DNA of 10,811 nucleotides from positions 1-10,811 of the forward strand of contig CALKMT010000059.1 in NCBI GenBank assembly GCA_938091715.1. Direction: 5' to 3'. Source of the stretch: an uncultured Litorivicinus sp. GTDB taxonomy: Bacteria > Pseudomonadota > Gammaproteobacteria > Pseudomonadales > Litorivicinaceae. Below the pieces are notes generated by a model, which was not told the DNA's origin, ran no database searches, and saw only the letters and a program-made list of their open reading frames with translations. The position numbers and the translations under genes are program-made. Below, in pieces: positions 1 through 7,630 of this stretch; positions within the stretch are counted from its first letter, which is position 1; every line of letters begins with the position of its first letter.

Positions 1-256
1 CATGGGTTGGACCGATGCCGCAGGCCACCAGCGTTTGATCGAGTTGCTAACACAAGCGGGCCTGCCCACCACAGCGCCGGCTTGCATGACCCCAGAAAAT
101 TTCATGCATCACATGGGACTGGACAAGAAAGTCGACGCGGGCAAATTGCGCCTGGTGTTGCCCAAGCCACTGGGCCAGGCCGTGGTCACCGCCGACTTTG
201 ACCCCAACGCGTTGCAACAGACGTTGAGCGCATTTTGCCAGGACTCAGCCGCGTGA
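1..256 (+). CDS. aroB: 3-dehydroquinate synthase, C-terminal part (5' end off window)
   Basis: This is the last 84 or so residues of AroB, the cytosolic NAD- and metal-dependent enzyme that cyclises DAHP to 3-dehydroquinate, step two of the shikimate pathway. The reading frame is open to the left edge; the ATG at base 2 is probably internal because the upstream two thirds of the protein are missing. The recognisable part is the conserved tail, with an MGLDKKVDAGKLRLVLP stretch (residues 38-54 counted from base 2) that matches the AroB pattern of DKK, a spaced glycine and RLVLP, followed by a short helical C-terminus. The NAD-binding domain and the metal-ligand residues lie off the window, so activity cannot be judged. 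The TGA stop (254-256) overlaps the GTG start of the next gene, which suggests translational coupling. The aroB-DamX order is a known gammaproteobacterial arrangement and supports the call. Confidence 0.93.
   Translation, partial: MGWTDAAGHQRLIELLTQAGLPTTAPACMTPENFMHHMGLDKKVDAGKLRLVLPKPLGQAVVTADFDPNALQQTLSAFCQDSAA
240..243 (+). promoter_or_regulatory. Ribosome binding site deciding the GTG start of the DamX-like gene
   Basis: AGGA lies 9 bases before the GTG at 253-255, inside the end of aroB. An alternative TTG start at 235 in the same frame would add six residues but has no comparable purine-rich motif at the right distance. The GTG also overlaps the aroB stop as GTGA. Both points favour 253. 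Confidence 0.55.
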
Positions 257-1614
257 CATTGTTTGGCGCCAGCGCCCGTGCAGTCCCCGTGCTGGAGCAG
301 TGGCTGCGTTTTTCCCCGGGATTACTGAACCTATTTGGCCCCGAGGGCCTGGGTAAGCGCTCGGTAATTCAGGCCCTGGGCTCGGACAATGTGCGCATGA
401 TCCGATTCGAGGGTTCCGTGCAGCCCGACGCGTTGCTGGGTGCCGTGGCCCGTCAAATGGGCATCGCCCCGGGCGAGGCCGCGGCGAGTATTTTGGCAAT
501 CCGCACCCAGGCCGCTCAGGTGCGCGAGGCCAATTATTTGATGTTGGTGGTGGTCGAGCGGGCAGAGGCTCTGCCTGAGTCCAGTTTGGCGCTGTTGTCG
601 CGACTGGCCGAAGCGGTCGAGCAAGGGCCAGGCCTGGCGGTTGTGTTGCTGTCTGAAACGCCGCTCAAAGAAAAAATTCAGCCCTTGTTGTCCCCTGCGG
701 TGACCCTACAAGAAGTCGCCCTGGTGCCGTTGTCGGCGGAAGAAACCCGGGAAATGGCAGACGATTTACTGGCCCAAGGACCTTGGTCTGGAGACGCGGT
801 GGCGGCTCTGGATCCAGCAAAGTTATTCGAGGTCACCGACGGTAATCCGGGCCGCATAAAACGCGCGCTGGAGCGGCATTGTGCGGGGCTGCCATTGACT
901 GGGCGCGTGCCCGGGCGGCGGCGTGTTGCCAGTGTTTTTGCCGGGGCGGTTATCTTGGCCTTGGGGCTCAGTGCCGCACTGGTATGGCAGTGGTATCGGC
1001 CGGCGCCTGCGCCACTAGAGGTCGCCTCGTCAGCGCAAACCTTGGCTGCGTTAGAGCAAGAAATCGCCAACGTGCCCCAGGCCCCGAGCCCACTTGAGTC
1101 CGAGCAGCCTGGCGAGGTGGATTGGTCAGCCCTGCCGCCTGCCGTCGAGCCGCCACCCTTGCCTCGGGATCTTGAGGTCAATCTGCCGCCGGTGCCGGAC
1201 ATTGCCCTGCCTACCCTGGCGGACTTGGCCGAACCGGCGGCACCCGTTTTGGCCGCACCCGAAACCTCGCAAGTGCAAGCGGATGCACCAGTAGAAGAGG
1301 CGCAAAGCGAGCCGCAGTGGGCGTTTGACGAGGCTGAAATCTTGTCTAGCTCCAGTGAATCCTATACCCTGCAGGTCTTCGGGACGCGAGATTCCGAGGC
1401 GGCACGTGCGCTCAAATCGGGACGTTATGCCGACCTTGGATTGCGAATTGTGCAGGTGAAATTGGACGAAGCCCCATGGTTTATCGGGCTTTTGGGTCAG
1501 TTTGACCGCCGCAGCGAGGCTGAGGCCTTGGCTCGCGACCCACGAATTGATAAAGGGTTTTGGCTCAGATCCATCGGATCCGTTCAGAATCAAATAAGAG
1601 AGGCGGTTCAGTAA
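253..1614 (+). CDS. DamX-like septal protein: ATPase-like domain, one TM helix, SPOR domain
   Basis: Predicted inner-membrane protein of 453 residues. The N-terminal part (about 1-215) has an AAA/GspA-type ATPase fold pattern: a P-loop-like GPEGLGKR (29-36) and a hydrophobic strand YLMLVVVERAE (95-105) at the Walker B position. Three arginines (222-224) precede a hydrophobic segment (about 225-245), predicting a cytoplasmic N-terminus and periplasmic C-terminus. A proline- and alanine-rich linker (about 249-368) leads to a SPOR domain (about 370-446, beginning SYTLQVFG). SPOR domains bind denuded septal peptidoglycan, so a role in cell division is inferred. The position after aroB matches E. 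coli damX and the Pseudomonas 'AAA ATPase' gene; E. coli DamX lacks the ATPase-like part. Both nucleotide-binding motifs are degenerate: arginine replaces Ser/Thr after the P-loop lysine, and ER replaces the acidic Walker B pair. The domain may therefore be a scaffold rather than an enzyme. GTG start overlapping the aroB stop. Confidence 0.8.
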   Translation: MTLFGASARAVPVLEQWLRFSPGLLNLFGPEGLGKRSVIQALGSDNVRMIRFEGSVQPDALLGAVARQMGIAPGEAAASILAIRTQAAQVREANYLMLVVVERAEALPESSLALLSRLAEAVEQGPGLAVVLLSETPLKEKIQPLLSPAVTLQEVALVPLSAEETREMADDLLAQGPWSGDAVAALDPAKLFEVTDGNPGRIKRALERHCAGLPLTGRVPGRRRVASVFAGAVILALGLSAALVWQWYRPAPAPLEVASSAQTLAALEQEIANVPQAPSPLESEQPGEVDWSALPPAVEPPPLPRDLEVNLPPVPDIALPTLADLAEPAAPVLAAPETSQVQADAPVEEAQSEPQWAFDEAEILSSSSESYTLQVFGTRDSEAARALKSGRYADLGLRIVQVKLDEAPWFIGLLGQFDRRSEAEALARDPRIDKGFWLRSIGSVQNQIREAVQ

Positions 1615-1706
1615 GAATCGTCCGCCCTAAACGACAACCCGGCGGTTCAAATGGGTGTTGTCTGCAATGAAACCTCGTGTGATGCCAGTGCTTAGCGCTC
1701 GGCAGG

Positions 1707-1719
1707 GCGGGGTACCCGC
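1707..1719 (+). other. Short GC-rich hairpin in the gltB leader
   Basis: GCGGG (1707-1711) and CCCGC (1715-1719) form a five-pair stem with a GTA loop, ending 19 bases before the gltB Shine-Dalgarno sequence. There is no following T run, so it is not an intrinsic terminator. It could affect leader folding, or be chance in GC-rich DNA. Confidence 0.2.
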
Positions 1720-1738
1720 TGTGGAAATTGGGGAAACT

Positions 1739-1744
1739 GGAGGA
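1739..1744 (+). promoter_or_regulatory. Strong ribosome binding site fixing the TTG start of gltB
   Basis: GGAGGA sits 8 bases before the TTG at 1753. In the gltB frame the nearest upstream stop is TAG at 1693-1695, and no ATG, GTG or TTG occurs between it and 1753. TTG is therefore the first possible start, and it is the only one that keeps the usual N-terminus ahead of the catalytic cysteine. Confidence 0.85.
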
Positions 1745-1752
1745 CACAGACG

Positions 1753-4700
1753 TTGACAAAGGCTTTGTACACCCCGGGCGAGTTCCGGGATAACTGCGGC
1801 TTCGGCTTGATTGCCCACATGGAGGGCCAATCCAGCCATCGTTTGGTATCAACAGCGATTGAGTCGTTGACCTGTATGACGCACCGCGGCGGTATTGCAG
1901 CGGACGGCAAAACTGGCGACGGCTGTGGACTGTTGCTTGCCGCCCCCAAAGCATTTTTGGCAATGGTGGGTGCCGAGGCCGTGGGCCGCGAGTTAAACCC
2001 CTTGTTCGCCGCGGGCATGTTGTTTTTGTCTCAGGACGAGGCGCTGGCCAACGCTGCGCGCCAAACCGTGACCGAGTGTCTGGAAGCCCGAGGCTGCAAA
2101 GTCGCCGGCTGGCGCGTGGTGCCCACCAATAACGACAGCTTGGGACCGATCGCGCTGGATCAATTGCCGCGCTTCGAGCAGGTGTTTGTCGAAGCCGGTG
2201 CCTTGGACAGTCAGTCCTTCGATACGGCTCTGTTTATGGCGTATCGCGAAGCCACGCTGGCGCTCAAGAGCGACCCGGATTTTTACATCGCCTCGATGTC
2301 ACGCAAGGTCATCAGCTACAAGGGGTTGATGATGCCGCGGGATCTGCCAGCGTTTTACACCGATTTGGCCGACGAGCGATTGGCCTCGCATATTGTGGTG
2401 TTCCACCAGCGCTTTTCGACCAACACCCTGCCCCGTTGGCCGCTGGCTCAACCCTTCCGGATGCTGGCGCACAACGGCGAAATTAATACGATTCAGGGTA
2501 ACCGTGCCTGGTCCAAAGCCCGTGCCAATTTGTTCAAGACCCCTTACCTGCCCAACATCAATGACATTCAGCCGATCGTAAATACCGATGGCTCTGACTC
2601 CTCTAGCATGGACAACATGCTCGAGGTCCTGGTCGCAGGCGGGATGGATCTGTTCCGTGCTGTGCGCATGATGGTGCCGCCGGCCTGGCAGAACGTCGAG
2701 GGCATGGACGCCGAGCTGCGTGCGTTCCACGATTACAACTCGATGCACATGGAACCTTGGGATGGGCCGGCGGGACTGGTCATGACCGAGGGGCGTTACG
2801 CGGTCTGTTTGCTGGACCGTAATGGTCTGCGCCCGGCGCGCTACGTGATCACCAAGGACGGCTTTATTACTCTGGCCTCCGAGATTGGCACCTACGATTA
2901 CGCCCCCGAGGACGTGGTCGCCAAAGGCCGTGTCGGGCCGGGTCAAATCCTGGCAGTGGACACCGAAACCGGCAAAGTCATGCACACCGCCGAGATCGAT
3001 AACCGGCTCAAAGTGGCCCAGCCATACAAGCGTTGGTTGCGCGAGAACGCCATCCGTCTAGAAAGCGAGTTGGTCGAAGGAACGCACCGCGTTGAAGAGC
3101 TGAAGGCCGACCTAAAAACCTACATGAAACAGTACTTGGTCAGCTTCGAAGAGCGGGATCAAGTGATTCGTCCGATGGCTGAAAACGGTCAAGAGGCCGT
3201 GGGCTCGATGGGCGACGATACGCCGATGGCGGTCTTGTCACTCAAAGAGCGCAACATTGCGGATTACTTCCGTCAGCAGTTCGCCCAGGTGACCAACCCC
3301 CCGATCGACCCGCTGCGCGAGGCGGTCGTGATGAGTCTGGAAACCTGCATTGGCGCCGAGCGTAACGTGTTCCAGGAAACCCCGGAGCATGCGGCCCGGG
3401 CAATTTTGAAGTCACCTGTGCTTAGCCCGTCAAAGTTTGCGAACCTGTTGGACCTTAACCGCCCCGGTTTCCAGCACCGCATTCTGCACATGTTCTTTAA
3501 TGCGGACGAGTCCCTGGGACAGGGCATCCAGCGCTTGTGCCAGGAAGCGGCGCAAGCCGTGCGTGAAGGCACCACCCTGATCGTACTCAGCGACCGCCAC
3601 ATGGATTTGCCGGGTATTCGCATTCCCGCGGCAATGGTTGTGGGCGCGGTGCACCACTTCCTGATCGAGCAAGGGCTGCGCTGCAGTTGTAACCTAATTG
3701 TGTCCACCGGCAGTGCTCGAGACTCGCATCAAATGGCAGTCTTGCTGGGCTTTGGTGCGACGGCGATTTATCCCTACCTGGCTTATCGCGTGATCGACGA
3801 CCTGGTGGAATCTCGCGAGCTGGTCGGCGATCGAAATCGTCTGGCCAAAAACTACCGCAAGTCGGTCAACAAGGGCTTGATGAAAATCATGTCCAAGATG
3901 GGTATTTCGACCATTGCCAGCTATCGCGGTTCGCAACTGTTCGAAGCCGTGGGCCTGGCCGACGACGTGGTTGATCTATGTTTCAAAGGCGTACCCAGCC
4001 GTATTCAAGGGGCCACACTGCAGGACCTCGAGGACGAATTGAAATTTACCGCCAAGCGTGCGGCTCGGGTCAGTCAGGGCATCGATCAGGGTGGCTTGCT
4101 CAAGTACGTGCACGGCGGTGAGTACCACGCCTTTAACCCCGACGTGGTTCAAACGCTGCAAAAAGCGGTGCAACACGGCAGTTACGAGTACTACCAAGAG
4201 TACGCCGACCTGGTGAATAACCGCCCGATCGCGACCTTGCGTGATTTGTTCGAGCTAAAAACCAGCGCGCCGATTTCAATCGACGAAGTGGAACCGGCCA
4301 GCGAGATCCTTAAGCGTTTTGACTCGGCCGGTATGAGTCTGGGGGCTCTAAGTCCCGAGGCGCACGAGGCCCTGGCACAAGCCATGAACGAGCTGGGTGC
4401 CCGTTCAAACTCGGGTGAAGGCGGGGAAGATCCCAAGCGCTTCGGTACCAGCCGGGTCAGCAAGATCAAGCAAATTGCTTCGGGCCGTTTCGGCGTGACG
4501 CCGCATTACCTGGTCAATGCTGAGGTCCTGCAGATCAAGGTGGCCCAGGGCGCCAAGCCCGGCGAGGGCGGCCAGTTGCCCGGCGGCAAGGTCAATCAAC
4601 TGATTGCCGAGTTGCGCTACTCCGTGCCTGGGGTGACGTTGATTTCGCCGCCGCCGCACCACGACATTTACTCCATTGAAGATTTGGCCCAGTTGATTTT

Positions 4701-6195
4701 TGACCTAAAGCAGGTCAATCCCAGCGCACTGGTCAGCGTCAAACTGGTGTCAGAGCCTGGCGTGGGTACGATCGCGGCGGGCGTGGCCAAGGCCTACGCC
4801 GATTTGATCACCATTTCAGGCTACGACGGCGGCACCGCAGCCAGTCCGTTGACTTCGATCCGCCATGCTGGCTCGCCGTTCGAGCTGGGCTTGGCCGAGG
4901 CGCAGCAAGCCCTGCGGGCCAACGACTTGCGTGACAAGGTTCGAGTGCAAACCGACGGCGGTCTGAAAACCGGGCTGGACGTGGTCAAGGCGGCCATTCT
5001 AGGGGCTGAAAGCTTTGGCTTTGGTACCACCCCGATGGTGGCCATGGGCTGCAAATACTTGCGGATCTGTCACCTGAACAACTGCGCCACTGGCGTTGCG
5101 ACTCAGGACGAGTGGCTGCGTGAAGAGCACTTCCGCGGCACTGTGGCGATGGTTAAACACTTCTTTGAATTCGTCGCCGAGGAAACCCGTGAGTGGATGG
5201 CCAAGGCCGGCGTGCGGTCACTGGAAGCGCTGATCGGACGGACCGATCTATTGACCCAGGTGCAGGGTGTCAGCAACAAGCAGGCTCACCTGGACCTGTC
5301 GCCGATGATTTCAAATGCGCATATTCCAGCGGACAAGCCACAATTCTGTTCGGTGCCCAAGAACGAGCCCTTTGATAAAGGCGAGTTGGCCGAGCGGATG
5401 GTGGTGGATTTGTTGGCCAACATCGAAAGTGGCACCGCCACCGAGGCCAGCTATAACGTGACCAACTGCGATCGCTCCATCGGGGCGCGATTGTCGGGTG
5501 AAATTGCCCGACGTCATGGCAACCATGGCATGAGCGAATCGCCGATCCGTTTGAACCTGACCGGTACCGCGGGCCAAAGCTTTGGTGTGTGGAACGCAGG
5601 CGGGCTTGAGATGCACCTTGAAGGTGACGCCAACGATTACGTCGGCAAAGGCATGGCCGGTGGTCAACTGGTCATCCGGCCTCCACAGGGCTCGACCTTT
5701 GATGCCCGGGAAACTTCGATTATCGGTAACACCTGTCTGTACGGGGCGACCGGCGGCAAACTTTACGCCGCGGGCCGCGCCGGCGAGCGTTTTGCAGTGC
5801 GCAACTCGGGGGCCACAGCGATCGTAGAAGGGGCTGGGGACCACTGTTGTGAATACATGACGGGCGGCTTGGTGATCGTGCTGGGCAAGACCGGTTATAA
5901 CTTCGGCGCAGGCATGACCGGCGGTTTTGCCTACGTGTTGGACGAAGACCGCAGCTTTGTCGACTTGTACAACCATGAGTTGGTGGACATCACCCGGGTC
6001 GGTAGCGAGGCCATGGAAGACCATGCGCACTACCTGCGCTTGCAGCTCAGCCAATATGTAGAAGCCACGCGCAGTGCCTGGGGTCGAGAAATTCTGGCCG
6101 ATTATGAGCACTTCCTGCAGCAGTTCTGGCTGGTCAAACCGAAGGCCGCGGGCCTGGACACACTTCTGCGCCAAAGCCGCAGCATGGCTCAGTAA
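1753..6195 (+). CDS. gltB: Glutamate synthase (NADPH) large subunit
   Basis: GltB (1480 residues, normal for the bacterial family) is the large subunit of GOGAT. It hydrolyses glutamine, channels the ammonia and forms a second glutamate from 2-oxoglutarate, using electrons from GltD; cytosolic. Domains in order: class-II Ntn amidotransferase from Cys15 (in DNCGFGLIAH) to about residue 430, with the conserved HNGEINT motif (240-246); a central domain (about 480-765); the FMN-binding synthase domain (about 815-1190) with SGEGGED (887-893) and the iron-sulphur cysteines C1100, C1106 and C1111 in the family's C-x5-C-x4-C spacing; and a C-terminal GXGXG beta-helix (about 1260-1445). Cys15 should become the N-terminal nucleophile after removal of a 14-residue propeptide, which is short next to about 42 in E. 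coli and similar to Pseudomonas. TTG start with a strong GGAGGA site. It lies 10 bp before gltD and is almost certainly cotranscribed with it. All key residues I looked for are intact. Confidence 0.98.
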   Translation: MTKALYTPGEFRDNCGFGLIAHMEGQSSHRLVSTAIESLTCMTHRGGIAADGKTGDGCGLLLAAPKAFLAMVGAEAVGRELNPLFAAGMLFLSQDEALANAARQTVTECLEARGCKVAGWRVVPTNNDSLGPIALDQLPRFEQVFVEAGALDSQSFDTALFMAYREATLALKSDPDFYIASMSRKVISYKGLMMPRDLPAFYTDLADERLASHIVVFHQRFSTNTLPRWPLAQPFRMLAHNGEINTIQGNRAWSKARANLFKTPYLPNINDIQPIVNTDGSDSSSMDNMLEVLVAGGMDLFRAVRMMVPPAWQNVEGMDAELRAFHDYNSMHMEPWDGPAGLVMTEGRYAVCLLDRNGLRPARYVITKDGFITLASEIGTYDYAPEDVVAKGRVGPGQILAVDTETGKVMHTAEIDNRLKVAQPYKRWLRENAIRLESELVEGTHRVEELKADLKTYMKQYLVSFEERDQVIRPMAENGQEAVGSMGDDTPMAVLSLKERNIADYFRQQFAQVTNPPIDPLREAVVMSLETCIGAERNVFQETPEHAARAILKSPVLSPSKFANLLDLNRPGFQHRILHMFFNADESLGQGIQRLCQEAAQAVREGTTLIVLSDRHMDLPGIRIPAAMVVGAVHHFLIEQGLRCSCNLIVSTGSARDSHQMAVLLGFGATAIYPYLAYRVIDDLVESRELVGDRNRLAKNYRKSVNKGLMKIMSKMGISTIASYRGSQLFEAVGLADDVVDLCFKGVPSRIQGATLQDLEDELKFTAKRAARVSQGIDQGGLLKYVHGGEYHAFNPDVVQTLQKAVQHGSYEYYQEYADLVNNRPIATLRDLFELKTSAPISIDEVEPASEILKRFDSAGMSLGALSPEAHEALAQAMNELGARSNSGEGGEDPKRFGTSRVSKIKQIASGRFGVTPHYLVNAEVLQIKVAQGAKPGEGGQLPGGKVNQLIAELRYSVPGVTLISPPPHHDIYSIEDLAQLIFDLKQVNPSALVSVKLVSEPGVGTIAAGVAKAYADLITISGYDGGTAASPLTSIRHAGSPFELGLAEAQQALRANDLRDKVRVQTDGGLKTGLDVVKAAILGAESFGFGTTPMVAMGCKYLRICHLNNCATGVATQDEWLREEHFRGTVAMVKHFFEFVAEETREWMAKAGVRSLEALIGRTDLLTQVQGVSNKQAHLDLSPMISNAHIPADKPQFCSVPKNEPFDKGELAERMVVDLLANIESGTATEASYNVTNCDRSIGARLSGEIARRHGNHGMSESPIRLNLTGTAGQSFGVWNAGGLEMHLEGDANDYVGKGMAGGQLVIRPPQGSTFDARETSIIGNTCLYGATGGKLYAAGRAGERFAVRNSGATAIVEGAGDHCCEYMTGGLVIVLGKTGYNFGAGMTGGFAYVLDEDRSFVDLYNHELVDITRVGSEAMEDHAHYLRLQLSQYVEATRSAWGREILADYEHFLQQFWLVKPKAAGLDTLLRQSRSMAQ

Positions 6196-6200
6196 GGAGA
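6194..6200 (+). promoter_or_regulatory. Ribosome binding site fixing the gltD start
   Basis: AAGGAGA overlaps the gltB stop codon and lies five bases before ATG 6206. The frame is also open upstream to a GTG at 6074 inside gltB, but this site and the family N-terminus place the start at 6206. Confidence 0.85.
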
Positions 6201-6205
6201 CGATC

Positions 6206-7627
6206 ATGGCTGAAGAAAAATTATCCAACGACTTTCAATTCCGTGACGTTCCGCGTCAAGACCCGGCCAAGAAGGCCATGGTCATGCGGACCGAGGACTT
6301 CGTAGAAATTTACGAGGACTTCGAACCTAAAGAGGCGTCGCATCAGGCCCATCGCTGCCTGTCCTGCGGCAATCCGTATTGCGAGTGGAAGTGCCCCGTG
6401 CACAACTACATCCCGAACTGGCTCAAGTTGATCAGTGAGGGCAACATCATGGAAGCAGCGGAGTTGTGCCATCAAACCAACTCCCTGCCCGAAGTCTGTG
6501 GTCGTGTGTGCCCGCAGGATCGTCTGTGCGAGGGCGCGTGCACCCTGAACGACGGTTTCGGCGCGGTGACCATCGGTAACGTCGAGAAATACATTACCGA
6601 TACCGCCTTTGCCATGGGCTGGCGTCCGGATCTGTCCCAGCGTGTCTGGACCGATAAAAAAGTCGCGATCATCGGCGCTGGCCCGGCGGGCCTGGCGGCG
6701 GCGGACATTTTGGTGCGTAATGGCGTCAAAGCCGTGGTCTTTGACAAGTACCCCGAAATTGGCGGCTTGCTGACCTTTGGCATCCCCGAGTTCAAGCTGG
6801 AAAAGCGTGTTATGGAGCAACGCCGTGAGATTTTCGAATCCATGGGTATCGAATTCCGGTTAAACACCGAGGTCGGCAAGGACATCGAATTCCAAGCCCT
6901 GGTGGATGACTTTGACAGCGTCTTTTTGGGCATGGGGACTTACAACTACATGAAGGGCGGCTTCCCAGGCGAGGATCTGCCGGGCGTTTTTGATGCGCTG
7001 CCTTTCTTGGTGTCCAACGTCAATCGCCGTCTGGGTTTTGAAAAAGACCCCAGCGAGTTCATCGACATGCGCGGCCAGCGGGTGGTGGTCTTGGGCGGTG
7101 GTGACACCGCGATGGACTGTAACCGCACCTCGATTCGTCAGGGCGCCAGCAGCGTGACCTGTGTCTACCGTCGTGACGAGGCCAACATGCCCGGCTCACG
7201 CAAAGAGGTCGCTAACGCCAAAGAAGAAGGCGTCCGATTTGAGTTCAACCGTCAACCGATCGAAGTGGTCGGCGATGGCAAGGTCGAAGGCGTTAAGTTT
7301 GTCACCACCCAATTGGGCGAGCCGGATGACAACGGCCGCCGTCGGCCCGAACCGATCCCAGGTTCCGAGGAAGTCATTCCCGCGGATCGTGTGCTGATTG
7401 CCTTTGGTTTCCGTCCCAGTCCTCAGCCTTGGTTTACCCCTTTTGGCATCGAGACCGATGCCGGCGGCCTGATTAAAGCGCCAGCGGATCAAACCTGCGC
7501 CTTCCAAACCACCAACCCCAAAGTGTTTGCCGGGGGCGACATGGTGCGTGGCAGTGATTTGGTGGTAACCGCCATTGCCGAAGGGCGCCAAGCCGCTCAG
7601 GGCATCATGGACTACCTTGAGGTTTAA
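6206..7627 (+). CDS. gltD: Glutamate synthase (NADPH) small subunit
   Basis: GltD (473 residues, the usual length) takes electrons from NADPH onto FAD and passes them through [4Fe-4S] clusters to GltB. The N-terminal ferredoxin-like region has two cysteine sets: C51, C54, C59, C63 (C-x2-C-x4-C-x3-C) and C98, C102, C108, C112 (C-x3-C-x5-C-x3-C), as in the family. An FAD dinucleotide fold follows at GAGPAG (157-162), then an NADPH fold at GGGDTAMD (297-304) with YRRDEANMPGS (321-331), and the closing FAD motif FAGGDMVRGSDLV (441-453). The start at 6206 is supported by a strong AAGGAGA; a longer frame back to 6074 would only translate the end of gltB out of frame. It lies 10 bp after gltB and 3 bp before hemE, so it is probably part of a three-gene transcript. 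Other NADPH oxidoreductases share this fold, but the partner gene settles the identity. Confidence 0.98.
   Translation: MAEEKLSNDFQFRDVPRQDPAKKAMVMRTEDFVEIYEDFEPKEASHQAHRCLSCGNPYCEWKCPVHNYIPNWLKLISEGNIMEAAELCHQTNSLPEVCGRVCPQDRLCEGACTLNDGFGAVTIGNVEKYITDTAFAMGWRPDLSQRVWTDKKVAIIGAGPAGLAAADILVRNGVKAVVFDKYPEIGGLLTFGIPEFKLEKRVMEQRREIFESMGIEFRLNTEVGKDIEFQALVDDFDSVFLGMGTYNYMKGGFPGEDLPGVFDALPFLVSNVNRRLGFEKDPSEFIDMRGQRVVVLGGGDTAMDCNRTSIRQGASSVTCVYRRDEANMPGSRKEVANAKEEGVRFEFNRQPIEVVGDGKVEGVKFVTTQLGEPDDNGRRRPEPIPGSEEVIPADRVLIAFGFRPSPQPWFTPFGIETDAGGLIKAPADQTCAFQTTNPKVFAGGDMVRGSDLVVTAIAEGRQAAQGIMDYLEV
7619..7622 (+). promoter_or_regulatory. Ribosome binding site of hemE inside the end of gltD
   Basis: GAGG lies 8 bases before ATG 7631, within the last sense codons of gltD. 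With a 3-bp gap between the genes, this makes coupled translation of gltD and hemE likely. Confidence 0.55.
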
Positions 7628-7630
7628 CGA

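Larger units (their letters stand above)
1615..1752 (+). promoter_or_regulatory. Intergenic leader, probable promoter region of gltBD-hemE
   Basis: This 138-bp gap separates the SPOR gene from gltB and is the only place in the + strand cluster with room for a promoter. I could not find a convincing sigma-70 -35/-10 pair or a sigma-54 GG/GC element, so no exact promoter is called. Visible structure: an imperfect inverted repeat, GACAAC (1633-1638) with GTTGTC (1657-1662), extendable by two pairs with a bulge and not followed by a T run; and a short GC-rich hairpin at 1707-1719. Two short ORFs also lie here (1651-1695 and 1667-1756). A regulatory role is inferred from position only. Confidence 0.4.
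1667..1756 (+). other. Possible 29-codon leader ORF ending on the gltB start
   Basis: An ATG at 1667 opens a 29-codon frame whose TGA stop (1754-1756) overlaps the gltB TTG start (1753-1755) as TTGA. An internal ATG at 1682 could also start it. Only a weak GGGTG (1653-1657) lies upstream as a ribosome binding site. The gltB Shine-Dalgarno sequence is inside its last codons, so translation of this ORF could couple to gltB. The peptide shows no domain and no run of a single regulatory amino acid. An ORF this short can occur by chance, so coding is doubtful. Confidence 0.2.

Noticed and set aside
235..252. TTG start at 235 for the DamX-like gene
   Set aside because: It adds six residues with no good ribosome binding site, whereas GTG 253 has AGGA at nine bases and the common stop/start overlap with aroB.
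678..1202. 174-codon minus-strand frame opposite the DamX-like gene
   Set aside because: Its low-complexity Ser/Ala/Arg composition mirrors the proline-alanine linker on the other strand; the + strand frame has a clear TM helix and SPOR domain.
1633..1662. Inverted repeat GACAAC...GTTGTC as a terminator of the aroB-SPOR transcript
   Set aside because: The stem is short and bulged, the loop is long, and no T run follows, so it does not meet the usual intrinsic terminator pattern.
2299..2985. 228-codon open frame on the minus strand opposite the GltB amidotransferase domain
   Set aside because: The product is rich in His, Gln, Val and Gly, typical of an antisense reading of a GC-rich gene; no domain and no plausible ribosome binding site were seen.
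6074..6205. Extended gltD start at GTG 6074
   Set aside because: The extra 44 residues are the end of gltB read out of frame; ATG 6206 has a strong AAGGAGA and gives the family length.
5311..6228. 305-codon open frame on the minus strand opposite the end of gltB
   Set aside because: It lies wholly against well-conserved gltB coding sequence, its product shows no recognisable domain, and long antisense frames are common opposite GC-biased codons.
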